Shown here piece by piece: positions 1-8,087 of a stretch of DNA of 36,934 nucleotides. How positions within the stretch are numbered: the stretch's first letter is position 1; the number at the start of each line of letters is the position of its first letter. This stretch comes from Gammaproteobacteria bacterium. Its GTDB lineage: Bacteria; Pseudomonadota; Gammaproteobacteria; Pseudomonadales; Azotimanducaceae. The position numbers and the translations under genes were made by a program. The notes beneath the pieces are model-generated. The model did not search any database. It was not told the DNA's origin and saw nothing but the letters and a program-made list of their open reading frames with translations. The DNA is taken from contig JAPPND010000023.1 of NCBI GenBank assembly GCA_028818795.1, positions 45,041-81,974 on the forward strand, written 5' to 3'.

Positions 1-206
1 TATTTTTTCGGTTTGCGGCCAAACGGGCTCTCTTTATTTTTTTGTTCGGGGGGCGCGCGGCGGCGCCGGGGCGCGTTTGCGGTGTTTTTTTTTTCGGCGT
101 CGGACAGGTCCGACGCGACACCCCCCGTCACGCTCCCGATGAGCGCCGCACACCCCGTCACGAGCAGCAGGACGGTCGCCAGACCGAGTTGGCGCACGAT
201 AGTCAT
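1..206 (-). CDS. Putative lipoprotein, C-terminus cut by window edge
   Basis: Reading from the ATG at 206 towards the left edge gives at least 68 codons without a stop. The first 19 residues form a lipoprotein signal peptide: MTIVRQLGL, then a hydrophobic core ending in the lipobox LVTGC (Cys19). After it come a short Gly/Ser/Ala segment and a basic, low-complexity tail rich in Arg, Lys and Pro. A TATACT box (213-218) lies only six bases before the ATG, and no Shine-Dalgarno is seen, so a leaderless message is possible. A run of ten Ts at 85-94 (As on the coding strand) makes the reading frame behind it vulnerable to indel error. No family is recognised. The signal peptide is convincing; the tail is not. 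Confidence 0.42.
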   Translation of the reverse strand, partial: MTIVRQLGLATVLLLVTGCAALIGSVTGGVASDLSDAEKKNTANAPRRRRAPPEQKNKESPFGRKPKK

Positions 207-303
207 TGCCCAAGTATAGCCAACGCCATCGCGAGAGAGGCTGACGCCAAAGTGGAAACAATGCCGAGAACCGCCGCAGCGGCGTCGCCGCGCGGCACAT
301 CTG

Positions 304-906
304 CTAGTCCGTCTCGACGAGCCCCCGAGTGGCCTCCAGGAGTTCGTCGAAGGGCGGCCGCGTCCGGTAGTTCTCGTGGGCGCGCTTGAGCCCCACCACG
401 CCCGAGGCGTCGACGAACAGGATGCCCGGCAGCGCAACGCCGTGGGCACCGTGCCCCTCGGCGAACTGTTCGTTGCGAATACCCAGCGCGTCGATGGTCT
501 TAGAGCCCTTGTCCGACAGCAACGCGTAGCCGATCTCGCGTTCCTCGCCGAAAACCGCCAACTCGCCTGCGGCGTCGTAGGTCATGCCCGCAAGGTTGAC
601 GCCGAGAGCTTCGAAGTCGTCCTGCCAATCCTTCAGCTGAACCAGCTGAGCCTTGCAGAACGGTCACCAGACCGCGCTGCGGCTGACTACCAACACGAGC
701 CCGCGCTCACCGCTCAAACTAGCGAAATCGCGAACATTGCCGTCTTGATCCTCGGCGGCGAACGCCGGCATGGCGTCACCCACGGTCGGACCCCACCGGT
801 CCTGGTACGTATCTCCGCCATCGCCCGGTGTCGACGTCTCGCTGGCGCCGAGGCTGTACGCTGCCAAGCTAACCGCCGCGACTGCGATCCGGCGTTCGAT
901 GCCCAT
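304..906 (-). CDS. Secreted thioredoxin-fold (AhpC/TSA, redoxin-like) selenoprotein with Sec-Pro-Phe-Cys active site
   Basis: The frame contains a TGA at 664-666 that I read as selenocysteine, giving 200 residues. Residues 1-24 look like a Sec signal peptide. The active site is RSAVW-U81-PFC84-KAQLVQL; related redoxin-family proteins have Cys where the TGA falls (W-C-P-[FY]-C-K/QAQL). The frame continues past the TGA with good family character: LKDWQDDFEALGV, then a cis-Pro segment (ALPGILFVDASG), and ends at 304. Start choice: ATG at 906 has a strong GGGAGGA Shine-Dalgarno about five bases upstream, and a near-consensus promoter lies at 934-962. A UxxC redox centre implies a periplasmic thiol oxidoreductase or peroxidase; the substrate is unknown. 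Without Sec insertion the product would be a useless 80-residue stub. The alternative is a Cys-to-stop mutation (TGC or TGT to TGA). The hairpin just downstream favours Sec. Confidence 0.82.
620..660 (-). promoter_or_regulatory. Candidate bacterial SECIS element
   Basis: In the mRNA just 3' of the UGA a hairpin can form. The lower stem pairs UUCUGC (660-655) with GCAGGA (625-620), six pairs with one G-U. After an asymmetric internal loop, a seven-pair upper stem UCAGCUG (649-643) / CAGCUGA (639-633) closes a GUU apical loop (642-640). The loop lies 21 bases after the UGA, within the spacing bacterial SECIS elements use, and has the G and U that SelB-binding loops need. Pairing was checked base by base; stability was not computed. 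Confidence 0.68.
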
Positions 907-933
907 GTGCGTCCTCCCAAGGAAAGTCGCGTC

Positions 934-962
934 ATTATCCGCCCCTCGGCACGGCCTGTCAG
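934..962 (-). promoter_or_regulatory. Sigma-70-type promoter of the selenoprotein gene
   Basis: On the minus strand CTGACA (962-957) and GATAAT (939-934) are separated by exactly 17 bases. Each box matches the sigma-70 consensus at five of six positions. The -10 box ends 27 bases before the ATG at 906, leaving room for a short leader with the GGGAGGA ribosome-binding site. Confidence 0.6.
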
Positions 963-1057
963 TACCAAGCCGATAGCGCAACCGTCGCACCCGAACACTC
1001 TGCTAAGATTCTTCCGCCTTGCACCAGAGCGGTCCAAAAGAGGAGACACAACGTTCC

Positions 1058-1951
1058 ATGGCGAAATTGAAGGCCGGCTGCGGCGAAATCCACTTCGAGC
1101 ACCGCGGCGCACGCGCCGACCCTCGCGTGCTCTTCGTGCACGGCTTGGGATGCCAACTCGTGCAATGGCCGGATTCGCTGATCGACGGCATCGTCAATGC
1201 GGGTTTTTGCGCCGTCGTGTTCGACAACCGCGACATCGGCCTTTCGGCGGGACCGGCCGAACCGCCACCCGCCGTGGAAGCACTGCTTGCGGCCCAGGCC
1301 GACCCATCGGCGCTCACGCCTGCCTACACGCTCTCCGACATGGCCGGCGACGTGGTCGCACTGCTCGACCACCTCGGCCAGGGCGGCGCGCACGTCATCG
1401 GCCTGTCAATGGGCGGCATGATCAGCCAGAGGCTCGCCATCGAGCACCCCCGGCGGGTCTACAGTCTCACGTCGATCATGTCGACGACGGGCAATCGCGA
1501 ACTCCCCGCCCCCCCCGACGAAGTGGTCGGCGCCCTGATCACCACCGTCACCGGCGCCGACACCGAAACCGTCATTGCGCAGAACATCCAGGCCGCGAAG
1601 GTTTTCGGCGGACCGCACTACGACTCCGAAATCCATGGCATCGGCCGTTTCGCGCGGATCGCGGTGGAACGCGCCCACCGGCCCGAGGGCGTCTTGCGGC
1701 AACTCGGCGCGATACTCTCGGCCGAGGATCGGCGTGGGGCTCTCGCCGAGCTCACAGTTCCGACGCTCGTCATCCACGGCAACGCCGATCCGTTGGTGCC
1801 GGTGGAAGCCGGCCGCGATACGGCTGCGGCCATACCCGGCGCCAGGTACGTCGAGATCGACAAGCTCGGACACGATCTCCCCGAGCCGGTGATCGGGACC
1901 ATGGTCGAGGCGATCACGTCCCATCTCCGGGCCGTGGAGGTGAGCCGTTAA
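1058..1951 (+). CDS. Alpha/beta-fold hydrolase
   Basis: A 297-residue single-domain alpha/beta hydrolase. It has the oxyanion-hole HGLG motif at residues 28-31, the nucleophile elbow GLSMGG with Ser117, a late acid in HGNADPLVP, and a C-terminal catalytic His in LGHDLPE. The DNRDIGLS segment is typical of the RdmC-like esterase and AB-hydrolase-1 group. No signal peptide is seen, so it should be cytoplasmic. Start: an upstream ATG at 1019 exists, but ATG 1058 is preceded by GAGGAG and fits the family N-terminus. It is divergent from the selenoprotein gene. Its stop shares the palindromic TTAA at 1948-1951 with the stop of the convergent small lipoprotein gene. Substrate unknown. Confidence 0.88.
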   Translation: MAKLKAGCGEIHFEHRGARADPRVLFVHGLGCQLVQWPDSLIDGIVNAGFCAVVFDNRDIGLSAGPAEPPPAVEALLAAQADPSALTPAYTLSDMAGDVVALLDHLGQGGAHVIGLSMGGMISQRLAIEHPRRVYSLTSIMSTTGNRELPAPPDEVVGALITTVTGADTETVIAQNIQAAKVFGGPHYDSEIHGIGRFARIAVERAHRPEGVLRQLGAILSAEDRRGALAELTVPTLVIHGNADPLVPVEAGRDTAAAIPGARYVEIDKLGHDLPEPVIGTMVEAITSHLRAVEVSR

Positions 1952-2139
1952 GCGGCGCATCGTCGCGGGCATCGGCCTCCGGGCGCCGGTCGAAATGGTC
2001 CACGTACGCGCCATATCGATCGCGGGACGGATCGGAAGGCGGTAGGCGGCCCTTCAGGTGGCACCCGCCCGCATGCCGCGGAGGATACGAGGCAGATCGC
2101 CGCCAACAGCCTCACTATCAAGACCTCCAGGCGCAACAT
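1948..2139 (-). CDS. Small putative lipoprotein, coupled to the upstream lipoprotein; probably frameshifted
   Basis: The ATG (2137-2139) overlaps the stop of the preceding gene as TGATG, which implies translational coupling. The product starts with a short hydrophobic signal (LLAAICLVSSAAC) and a candidate lipobox Cys at residue 23; with Ser at -3 the box is weak. As written it has 63 residues with an odd Arg/Pro-rich end. If one base is removed near the GGG at 2050-2056, the frame instead continues as an acidic, ordinary-looking tail (DPSRDRYGAYVDHFDRRPE) to a stop at 1914. A one-base indel is therefore likely. Function unknown; with its neighbour it probably sits in the outer or inner membrane. 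Confidence 0.42.
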   Translation of the reverse strand: MLRLEVLIVRLLAAICLVSSAACGRVPPEGPPTAFRSVPRSIWRVRGPFRPAPGGRCPRRCAA

Positions 2140-2678
2140 CAGTCCTCGTAGAGTTCGCCGTCGGGCAGTTCTTCGGGCGGCAGTTCCCACGACTCGGCGG
2201 CTTCCTCCCACGCCGCAAGCTCGGACTTGAGCGTCCAATCGCCACGGCCATCGCGCCAGAACAGCAGGTAGTAGCCGCGGTCCCCTGCGCCGAATATCTC
2301 GACGCAAAGCAGCGCGTCGTCCCCCGCCAGACCTACGCGGGAAAGGGACACGACGGGCATCCCTCGACGTGCGCGGATCGTCTCGGCGTCCGCGTCGCTG
2401 TTGTCAAGGAGAAGCCTGTCCGCATGTCGATCGATGTCGAGCCCGCCGGCGTCGTCGGCATTCGCCGCACGGTACGCGGCCCACGCGGCCGGTGGCACGG
2501 CCACCTTCGTCCCACGGCAATCGCTCGGTCGACTCACCACAACCACTTCGCCCATCCGGGCAAGGACCGAGTCCACCAGCACATCGACAACGTCCTGTTC
2601 CCGGGGTGGCGGCAGATCCTGCTGGCAGCCAGCCAGGAACACCGGCACCGCCAGGCATTGCGGGATGCCGTGCTTCAA
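2139..2678 (-). CDS. Putative lipoprotein with TTG start, coupled to CoA-transferase
   Basis: Starting at the TTG 2676-2678, whose last two bases overlap the CoA-transferase stop (TTGA), the frame gives 179 residues. It begins with a lipoprotein signal: KHGIPQC, a hydrophobic stretch, and the lipobox FLAGC (Cys18). The mature part is acidic, has a WAAYRAA segment, a repeated VVSRPSD / VVSLSRVG pattern and a predicted beta-rich middle (ALLCVEIFG, GYYLLFWRDGRG). The frame is open further upstream, but only as the antisense-shifted shadow of the CoA-transferase; the TTG is the first start that yields a signal peptide. The four-base overlap supports coupling. No family is recognised. Confidence 0.66.
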   Translation of the reverse strand: MKHGIPQCLAVPVFLAGCQQDLPPPREQDVVDVLVDSVLARMGEVVVVSRPSDCRGTKVAVPPAAWAAYRAANADDAGGLDIDRHADRLLLDNSDADAETIRARRGMPVVSLSRVGLAGDDALLCVEIFGAGDRGYYLLFWRDGRGDWTLKSELAAWEEAAESWELPPEELPDGELYED

Positions 2679-5017
2679 GCGGGCGCTCGCACCCCGACGG
2701 TCCGGTCGGCAATCAGCGCGTCGATCTCGGCGCTCGAGTAGCCGAGTTCCTCGAGGAGCGCCACCGTGGCACCGCCCATCGCGCCGGTTCCCGGGTAGTC
2801 GTCGCCCTTGGAAAAGCGGACCATCGGACCGTTCCGTAGGTAGTCGCCCCAGTCCGGGTGCACGGCCGGCACGCGCAGCTCCTCCACCCCGCAATGTTCG
2901 TCTTCGAGCAGGAACGCCGGCGGCTGCAGGCCATCCGCGCGAACGCAGCCGATGCCTTTCGTCGCCAGGCGAGATTCGAAGTCGTCCGCCTGGCCGGCAG
3001 CGAAGACGTCGCCAAGCACGACCTCCAAGTCGGCGGCATCCCGCTCGACTTCGAGATGCAATTCGTCCCGCAGGACCGTCCATTCGTCGTCGGTTGCGAT
3101 CATCAGGAACACCCAGCCGTCGGCGCATCGATAGAGCCGATGCAACGGTCCCAGTCCGTAGCCGTCGTTATCCACCCCGGCACGTTCGGGTTTGCCCTCG
3201 TAGCTTAGGAAATCGTCCCAGTTGGCATACGCGTTGGCGCCGAACATGTCCACGAAGACCTTCTGGCCGCGGCCGTGGGCACGGCGGGCCGCGAGACCCA
3301 GCAAGGCCGTCGTCGCAACCACCATGGACATGTTGGGATCGGGGTTCACCTCGTTGGCCCGCAGCAGCTTGCGCGCCGTCTCGCGCAGTTGCGCGTTGTC
3401 GGGAATCCTGTGCTCCGGCGGTAGGCCGCCGAGTTGCCAGACCACCCCGCCGAGCGCGGCGCCGGGGATGGGGTGCGTCGATGGGCGCCTGGCCCCCGGG
3501 CCGTTCGGGCCGTAGCCGTTCGCGGAGACGTACACGAGATCGGGGTTCACGGCCGACAACTGCTCGTAGCCGATGCCGAGCCGCTCGGGGACACCCATCC
3601 GGTAGTTGTGGATCCAGATGTCGGCCTTCCCTGCCAAGGACTGCGCGATGCGCTGGCCGTCGGCGGATTTGAGGTCGAGGCTGATGCACTCCTTGCCGGC
3701 GTTGCATTTCGACGCCCCGAAGCCGTGGAACATGGACCGGAACGGGTCGCCCGTCAACGGCTCGATCTTGATGACCCTCGCGCCCAAGTCGGCGAGCGTC
3801 GCGGCGGCGAGGGGGACGGCGATGATGGTCGCACTCTCCACGACGGTGACGCCGGCCAGCGGCTTGGCAGGTCTGTCGCCCTCAACGGGCCGGGTCGCAA
3901 CGCGGCGCGGTTCGATGGCGTCGAACGTCGTTTCGAACACCGCAGTGCCCACTTCGCCAGGCGATTCCGTGAGGTTGGCCACTACCCCGAGCTGGGTCAC
4001 GCCGTCGCGTTCGACTGCGTGGCCATTGGCCGTGACATCCGCGTCGACCAGCGCCTCCTGGGTCGTCTGGTAGGGGTGCGAGGCGACGCCCCCGTCGGCG
4101 ACGAAGATATCGGTCCATTCGGCCAGCGTCTTCGACTGCATGTGTTCGAAGAGGGTGTCGCGGAACTCTTCGACCGCCTGCCGAGGCCAGCGGAACGGAT
4201 CGCCCGGGTGCTCGCTTTGTGCGATGACGGCGTCGAGCCTGGAAGCCCGGAAGAAATTGTCGAGGAGGTGCGGCAGCAGGTTGCCGAGCTGCAGCCATTT
4301 GCCGTCCTTGGTGCGCACCGGGTGGTAGTTGAAGGTCGGCATCGACACGGTCCGGTCGCGGGTGACCTTGGGCCGTTCCAAGATGCCCTTTTCCCACAGT
4401 TGGGCCATCGCCATGATGCCCATCTCGTAGGGCATCATGCCGCGCAAGAGCGACGTGTCGAAGGTGAACCCGTGGCCCGTCGCCTCGCGTCCGATCAGGG
4501 CCGCCAGGAGGCCAAAGGCCGCACTTTGCGCCGTGGCGTGGGTGCCGACCTGCAACGCCGCGTAGTTGGGGCCCGGCCGGTCCGCGACGCCGGCGAAATT
4601 GAGCATTCGACCCGATTTCGCGGCAACCACCGGCTCGTAGGCGGGATAGTTCGCGTAGGGGCCGTCTTCGCCAAATCCCGACACGATGCCCAGCACGAGG
4701 TCGGGTCGGCCTAGGGATTCGGCATCGAGGCCGAGGGCGTCCCGGGCCCTGCGACCCAGGTTCGTCAACACGGCGTCCGCCGATTCGACGATCAGGCTAC
4801 GCAGCGCCGCTACGTCGCCCGAATGGTGGAGATCCGCTTCGACGATCCGTTTGCCCCGGGTCCATAGCGGCCAGGATCCCATGCCCCGGAACGGGTCGCC
4901 CCCCTTTGGCACCACCTTGACGACATCCGCACCGAAATCGGCCAACACCATGGTCGCCAGACCCGTGACCGGGCCGACGCCCAGTTCGACAACGCGGAAA
5001 CGGGATAGCGGAACCAT
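2675..5017 (-). CDS. Double-domain family III CoA-transferase (CaiB/BaiF)
   Basis: A 780-residue fusion of two family III CoA-transferase domains. The first (about 1-385) opens with FRVVELGVGPVTG and ADFGADVVKV and carries the likely catalytic Asp in FTFDTSLL, near residue 186. The second (about 390-780) opens with LAGVTVVESATI and LGARVIKIEP and has the matching Asp in KVFVDMFGAN, near residue 587. Both have the GDPFR loop. Family III enzymes move CoA between carboxylic acids through an aspartyl-CoA intermediate. A typical monomer is about 400 residues and works as an interlocked dimer, so the fusion probably folds as a pseudo-dimer. The start ATG is at 5015-5017, divergent from the next gene. 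Two small lipoprotein genes follow with overlapping stops. The acyl substrate cannot be told. Confidence 0.93.
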   Translation of the reverse strand: MVPLSRFRVVELGVGPVTGLATMVLADFGADVVKVVPKGGDPFRGMGSWPLWTRGKRIVEADLHHSGDVAALRSLIVESADAVLTNLGRRARDALGLDAESLGRPDLVLGIVSGFGEDGPYANYPAYEPVVAAKSGRMLNFAGVADRPGPNYAALQVGTHATAQSAAFGLLAALIGREATGHGFTFDTSLLRGMMPYEMGIMAMAQLWEKGILERPKVTRDRTVSMPTFNYHPVRTKDGKWLQLGNLLPHLLDNFFRASRLDAVIAQSEHPGDPFRWPRQAVEEFRDTLFEHMQSKTLAEWTDIFVADGGVASHPYQTTQEALVDADVTANGHAVERDGVTQLGVVANLTESPGEVGTAVFETTFDAIEPRRVATRPVEGDRPAKPLAGVTVVESATIIAVPLAAATLADLGARVIKIEPLTGDPFRSMFHGFGASKCNAGKECISLDLKSADGQRIAQSLAGKADIWIHNYRMGVPERLGIGYEQLSAVNPDLVYVSANGYGPNGPGARRPSTHPIPGAALGGVVWQLGGLPPEHRIPDNAQLRETARKLLRANEVNPDPNMSMVVATTALLGLAARRAHGRGQKVFVDMFGANAYANWDDFLSYEGKPERAGVDNDGYGLGPLHRLYRCADGWVFLMIATDDEWTVLRDELHLEVERDAADLEVVLGDVFAAGQADDFESRLATKGIGCVRADGLQPPAFLLEDEHCGVEELRVPAVHPDWGDYLRNGPMVRFSKGDDYPGTGAMGGATVALLEELGYSSAEIDALIADRTVGVRAPA

Positions 5018-5179
5018 GGCGGAACTCGATCCGGGACAAGCGGCGAACTGTGCGCGAGCGAACAGACCGGGTCAACCGCGCCGACGAGACACCGCGCCGA
5101 CGAGCGCATGTTGACCATGTTGGCCCTGCTGGAGACGCTGACGATACTGTCCGGCACTACCGTTTATGCGGATGGGAAG

Positions 5180-5983
5180 ATGGCCCGAATTGGCGGTGGC
5201 GTTGCGCTGCTGGCGAATATCGTCGCGTACGTCGTGCTCACAGGATGCGACAACTTCGAACACGCCCTGACTTGGGACGATAGTCCTGCCGCCGACGGCC
5301 TGGTCGGATCCTGGCGGGCCGTCGAAGGTGACGACACCGGGACCGTGGCCGAAGTATCGCCCACGGACGATGGCGCACTTCGCATCCACCTCAAGCACGC
5401 CAACGGCAATTCCAAGGCGAAATTCGTCGCAGACCTGCTCGCAACCGAATCGGTGCATGTGCTTCAGATCCGGATGAAGACCTACGAGGGCAAAGACGCA
5501 ACCCGCCGAGGATTCCGATTCAGGCGCGCCACGTTCGCAGGCAACGAGTTGATCTTGCAGCAACCTGACGTCCACATGTTAGGCAGGCTCGCCGAAGAGG
5601 CGTATACGGATGCGGGCGTCCAAATGAAGGCTGAGACAATCGCGGGTTGCCTAGGCGACGACATGACCAACAGCCTATTAGGTCTGTTCTGGGGCTACCT
5701 CGCCGAGGACCTGGACGATGATCTGCGGGCAAAGGTCCTGACAGGGCTGAGCAATGAACCGCCTGCGGACGCCGAAGCGGAACTGGCGCAACTCGCCGAC
5801 CTCGAGGTCGACCCCTACAAGGTCCTGTCGCAGCTGCGGCCGTGCATTGCGCGTCATCTACCCAGCGAGCTGCTCGGGGAGCTATTCCGACTGTATGCGG
5901 ACCTGGTCTTCGGAGGGAAGGACGACCGGTACGCGCGAGACGATCAAGTCACCGTGAACTCGATCCTTCCGAAATCCCCGTAG
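5180..5983 (+). CDS. Lipoprotein of unknown function
   Basis: From ATG 5180 the product has 267 residues and a clear lipoprotein signal ending VVLTGC (Cys23). An upstream in-frame ATG at 5108 would add 24 residues before it and hide the signal, so 5180 is preferred. The mature N-terminus (LVGSWRAVEGDDTGTVAEV) resembles the first strands of lipocalin-like fold lipoproteins that begin with a GxW motif. The middle has RMKTYEGKDATRRGFRF and a beta-rich stretch; the C-terminal third is acidic and helical. The lipocalin-like reading is inference. The last 40 bases overlap, tail to tail, the convergent hydratase gene. Confidence 0.72.
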   Translation: MARIGGGVALLANIVAYVVLTGCDNFEHALTWDDSPAADGLVGSWRAVEGDDTGTVAEVSPTDDGALRIHLKHANGNSKAKFVADLLATESVHVLQIRMKTYEGKDATRRGFRFRRATFAGNELILQQPDVHMLGRLAEEAYTDAGVQMKAETIAGCLGDDMTNSLLGLFWGYLAEDLDDDLRAKVLTGLSNEPPADAEAELAQLADLEVDPYKVLSQLRPCIARHLPSELLGELFRLYADLVFGGKDDRYARDDQVTVNSILPKSP

Positions 5984-6648
5984 TCGGCGACATAGTGCCC
6001 GGGCACCGCAGGATGGATGCCCCCGCAGGCACCCGTGATGAGCAACATGCCATCCTCGACCCCAAGACCCCGTTCACGCGCCTCGTTCAACATCCACGCA
6101 AGTGCCGCTTGAGGTCCTCCCAAGGCATCGGAAGCCGGCGCCGAACACACCTCTTCGCCGTCCCGCGTCAAGGTGATCTGGACATCCCCGTAGGAGTCCC
6201 GTAGCGGCCGCTGCTCGCCGACGATGTAGCGGTCGGAGGCTATATTGCAGGCGACGAGATTGGCCCCGTTCCGGTCTTCCTCGTCCGCGAACGCCATGCG
6301 CGGTACCTCGATCACGGGTCCGGCGGTCTTCGGCGCGCCGTCTTCGTCGACGACGAGGCCGATCTCGCATTCGAGACTGACTCCCGGCGCACTCTGGAAT
6401 GTCGCCCCAGGGGCGAGTCGACCGGATTCGTAGAGGCTCCCGATCAACGGATGGGTGAGGCCGAACGCCTGCTGCCCCGCAGCAGCAGTCATCCCCGCCT
6501 TCAGCCCCGCGACGGTGCCGTCGGACACGGCGGCGACGACTTTCTTCTGCAATGCGTAGGCATCCTCGAGGGTGAGGCCGGTGGGCATCTTCGGCAGCGC
6601 GCCCCCGTCCCGGATCGCTGCCGCCATGTTGGCTGCTAGATCGCCCAT
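5944..6648 (-). CDS. 2-oxopent-4-enoate hydratase / fumarylacetoacetase-fold enzyme
   Basis: A 234-residue protein of the fumarylacetoacetate hydrolase superfamily, closest in layout to 2-keto-4-pentenoate hydratases (MhpD type, about 260 residues). The metal-ligand pair is in SLECEIGLVV (Glu93 and Glu95). GLKAGMTAAAGQQAFG and HPLIGSLYESG match the substrate-channel and early helices of that group. It would hydrate an unsaturated 2-oxo acid, or decarboxylate a related one, using Mg2+ or Mn2+. The ATG is two bases after the acyl-CoA dehydrogenase stop, so the two form an operon. The pairing with an acyl-CoA dehydrogenase suggests a ring-cleavage or side-chain degradation route, which is inference. 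Confidence 0.85.
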   Translation of the reverse strand: MGDLAANMAAAIRDGGALPKMPTGLTLEDAYALQKKVVAAVSDGTVAGLKAGMTAAAGQQAFGLTHPLIGSLYESGRLAPGATFQSAPGVSLECEIGLVVDEDGAPKTAGPVIEVPRMAFADEEDRNGANLVACNIASDRYIVGEQRPLRDSYGDVQITLTRDGEEVCSAPASDALGGPQAALAWMLNEARERGLGVEDGMLLITGACGGIHPAVPGHYVADYGDFGRIEFTVT

Positions 6649-6650
6649 GG

Positions 6651-7907
6651 CTAGTTACCGAAGTCCCAGGACTCGCCGGCGTGGTAGCGACGCAGGACGT
6701 TCTTGGCGATCAGGATCTTGTGTACCTCGTCCGGGCCATCGGCAATTCGGAGCGTCCGCGCTCCCTCGTACATGCCTGCAAACGGGAAGTCGCCTGAAAC
6801 GCCGGCCGCCCCATAGACCTGGATGGCCCGGTCGACGACCCGGTGGTAGGCGTTCGGAACGTAGACCTTGATCGACGAGATGTCGGTGCGGGAATCGGCG
6901 CCCTCCTCCATCTTCCGGGCGCAGTCCACGACCATCAGCCTCGAGGCCTGGATGTCCATGTAGGAGTCGGCGATGAAGCCCTGCATGAACTGCTTCTCCT
7001 CGAGCTTTTCGCCGCCGTGCACCTCGCGGGTCATGATCCGGTCCACCATCAGGTCGAAACAGCGCCACATGGAACCCACCGAGTTCATGCAGTGGTATAT
7101 GCGCCCGGCGCCCAGGCGGTCCTGGGCGGCCTGGTGGCCAGTGCCGGTGCTGCCGAGCTGGTTCGACTTCGGCACCCGGACGTTGTCGTAGATGATCTCG
7201 CAATGCGACGACGCCTTGCCCCAGACCGGCACGCCGCGGACGATGTTCACGCCCGGGGTGTCCTTGGGGACGATGATCTGCGTCATCTTCTCGTTGACGC
7301 CGCCGGGATCGTCCGGGTCCGCCGTTCGGCACATGACGATGAAGAAATGGGCCGCGTGCCCGTTGGAGGTGAACCACTTGTGGCCGTTGATCACCCACTC
7401 GTCGCCATCAAGCTCGGCGCGGGTCTGTATGGAGCGCGGATCGGAGCCGGCGTTGTGCGGCTCGGTCATGGAGAAGCCCGACTGCATCCGGCCCTCGGTC
7501 AGCGGGACCAGCCACTTCTCGTGCTGTTCGGGCGTTCCGTACTTGACGAGGATCTTCTGGTTGCCGGAATTCGGCGCGACCACTCCGAACAGCGATGCCG
7601 CGCCCGGGCTGTAGGCGAGCACCTCGTTCATGTACGCGTGCTGCATGAAGGACAGACCCATCCCACCGAACTCGGGTGGCAGGTGCGGCGCCCACAGGTT
7701 CGCCTTCTTGACCTTGTTCTGCACGCCGACGCGGAGCTCGTGGGACTCCTCCTGCTGCTCGCGACTGGGGCGGCCTCCGTCGTGGCGGCGCGCCCACAGC
7801 TTGTTCTCGACCGGAAGGATGTCGTCGTTGACGATCTCCGCCGTGGCGAGCCGGACCTCGTTGACCTCGTCGTCCAAGGTCGGCACCGGTTTGACGTTCA
7901 TGGGCAT
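6651..7907 (-). CDS. Acyl-CoA dehydrogenase, ACAD10/11-like
   Basis: A 418-residue flavoprotein. It has the N-terminal helical domain (to about 125), the beta domain with FSMTEPHNAGSDP (FAD/substrate loop) and VINGHKWFTSNG, and the C-terminal helical domain with IQVYGAAGVSGDFP and the end motif ADGPDEVHK (389-397). That motif marks the ACAD10/11 group, in which an Asp rather than the usual Glu is placed to act as base. It should oxidise an acyl-CoA at alpha-beta, passing electrons to ETF. A GGGAGGG Shine-Dalgarno lies about five bases before the ATG at 7907. It is divergent from a MerR-type regulator gene, the natural candidate regulator. Substrate not inferable. Confidence 0.93.
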   Translation of the reverse strand: MPMNVKPVPTLDDEVNEVRLATAEIVNDDILPVENKLWARRHDGGRPSREQQEESHELRVGVQNKVKKANLWAPHLPPEFGGMGLSFMQHAYMNEVLAYSPGAASLFGVVAPNSGNQKILVKYGTPEQHEKWLVPLTEGRMQSGFSMTEPHNAGSDPRSIQTRAELDGDEWVINGHKWFTSNGHAAHFFIVMCRTADPDDPGGVNEKMTQIIVPKDTPGVNIVRGVPVWGKASSHCEIIYDNVRVPKSNQLGSTGTGHQAAQDRLGAGRIYHCMNSVGSMWRCFDLMVDRIMTREVHGGEKLEEKQFMQGFIADSYMDIQASRLMVVDCARKMEEGADSRTDISSIKVYVPNAYHRVVDRAIQVYGAAGVSGDFPFAGMYEGARTLRIADGPDEVHKILIAKNVLRRYHAGESWDFGN

Positions 7908-8012
7908 GGTGGCCCTCCCTCTAGTTCCCCAACGGGCAAAGGGGCTAATTTAATCGAAGTCGGGGCATACGCGCCACGACCGCTGTCCGTGCCGCCGAAC
8001 GTCGTAGAGCGC

Positions 8013-8043
8013 TTGACCCTCTCGCCACGTCAGGCCCTACAGT
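8013..8043 (+). promoter_or_regulatory. MerR-type promoter with 19-bp spacer
   Basis: TTGACC (8013-8018) and TACAGT (8038-8043) are separated by 19 bases and point towards the MerR gene whose ATG is at 8088. The 16-17-base spacing of ordinary sigma-70 promoters is stretched to 19-20 in promoters that MerR proteins untwist. It sits in the 180-bp gap shared with the divergent acyl-CoA dehydrogenase operon. I did not find a clean dyad in the spacer. Confidence 0.5.
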
Positions 8044-8087
8044 CCGTTCAACCGGCCTCAAAACGGCCTGAAAAATCGGAGAAAGCG

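Noticed and set aside
376-2151. 591-codon open frame on the plus strand
   Set aside because: Arg-rich shadow crossing the selenoprotein gene antisense and the hydrolase gene out of frame; no motif is seen.
6843-8087. Long plus-strand open frame running into the MerR gene
   Set aside because: It lies antisense to the acyl-CoA dehydrogenase gene, is Val/His/Arg-rich, and is a shadow of GC-rich codons. Only the part from ATG 8088 has MerR homology.
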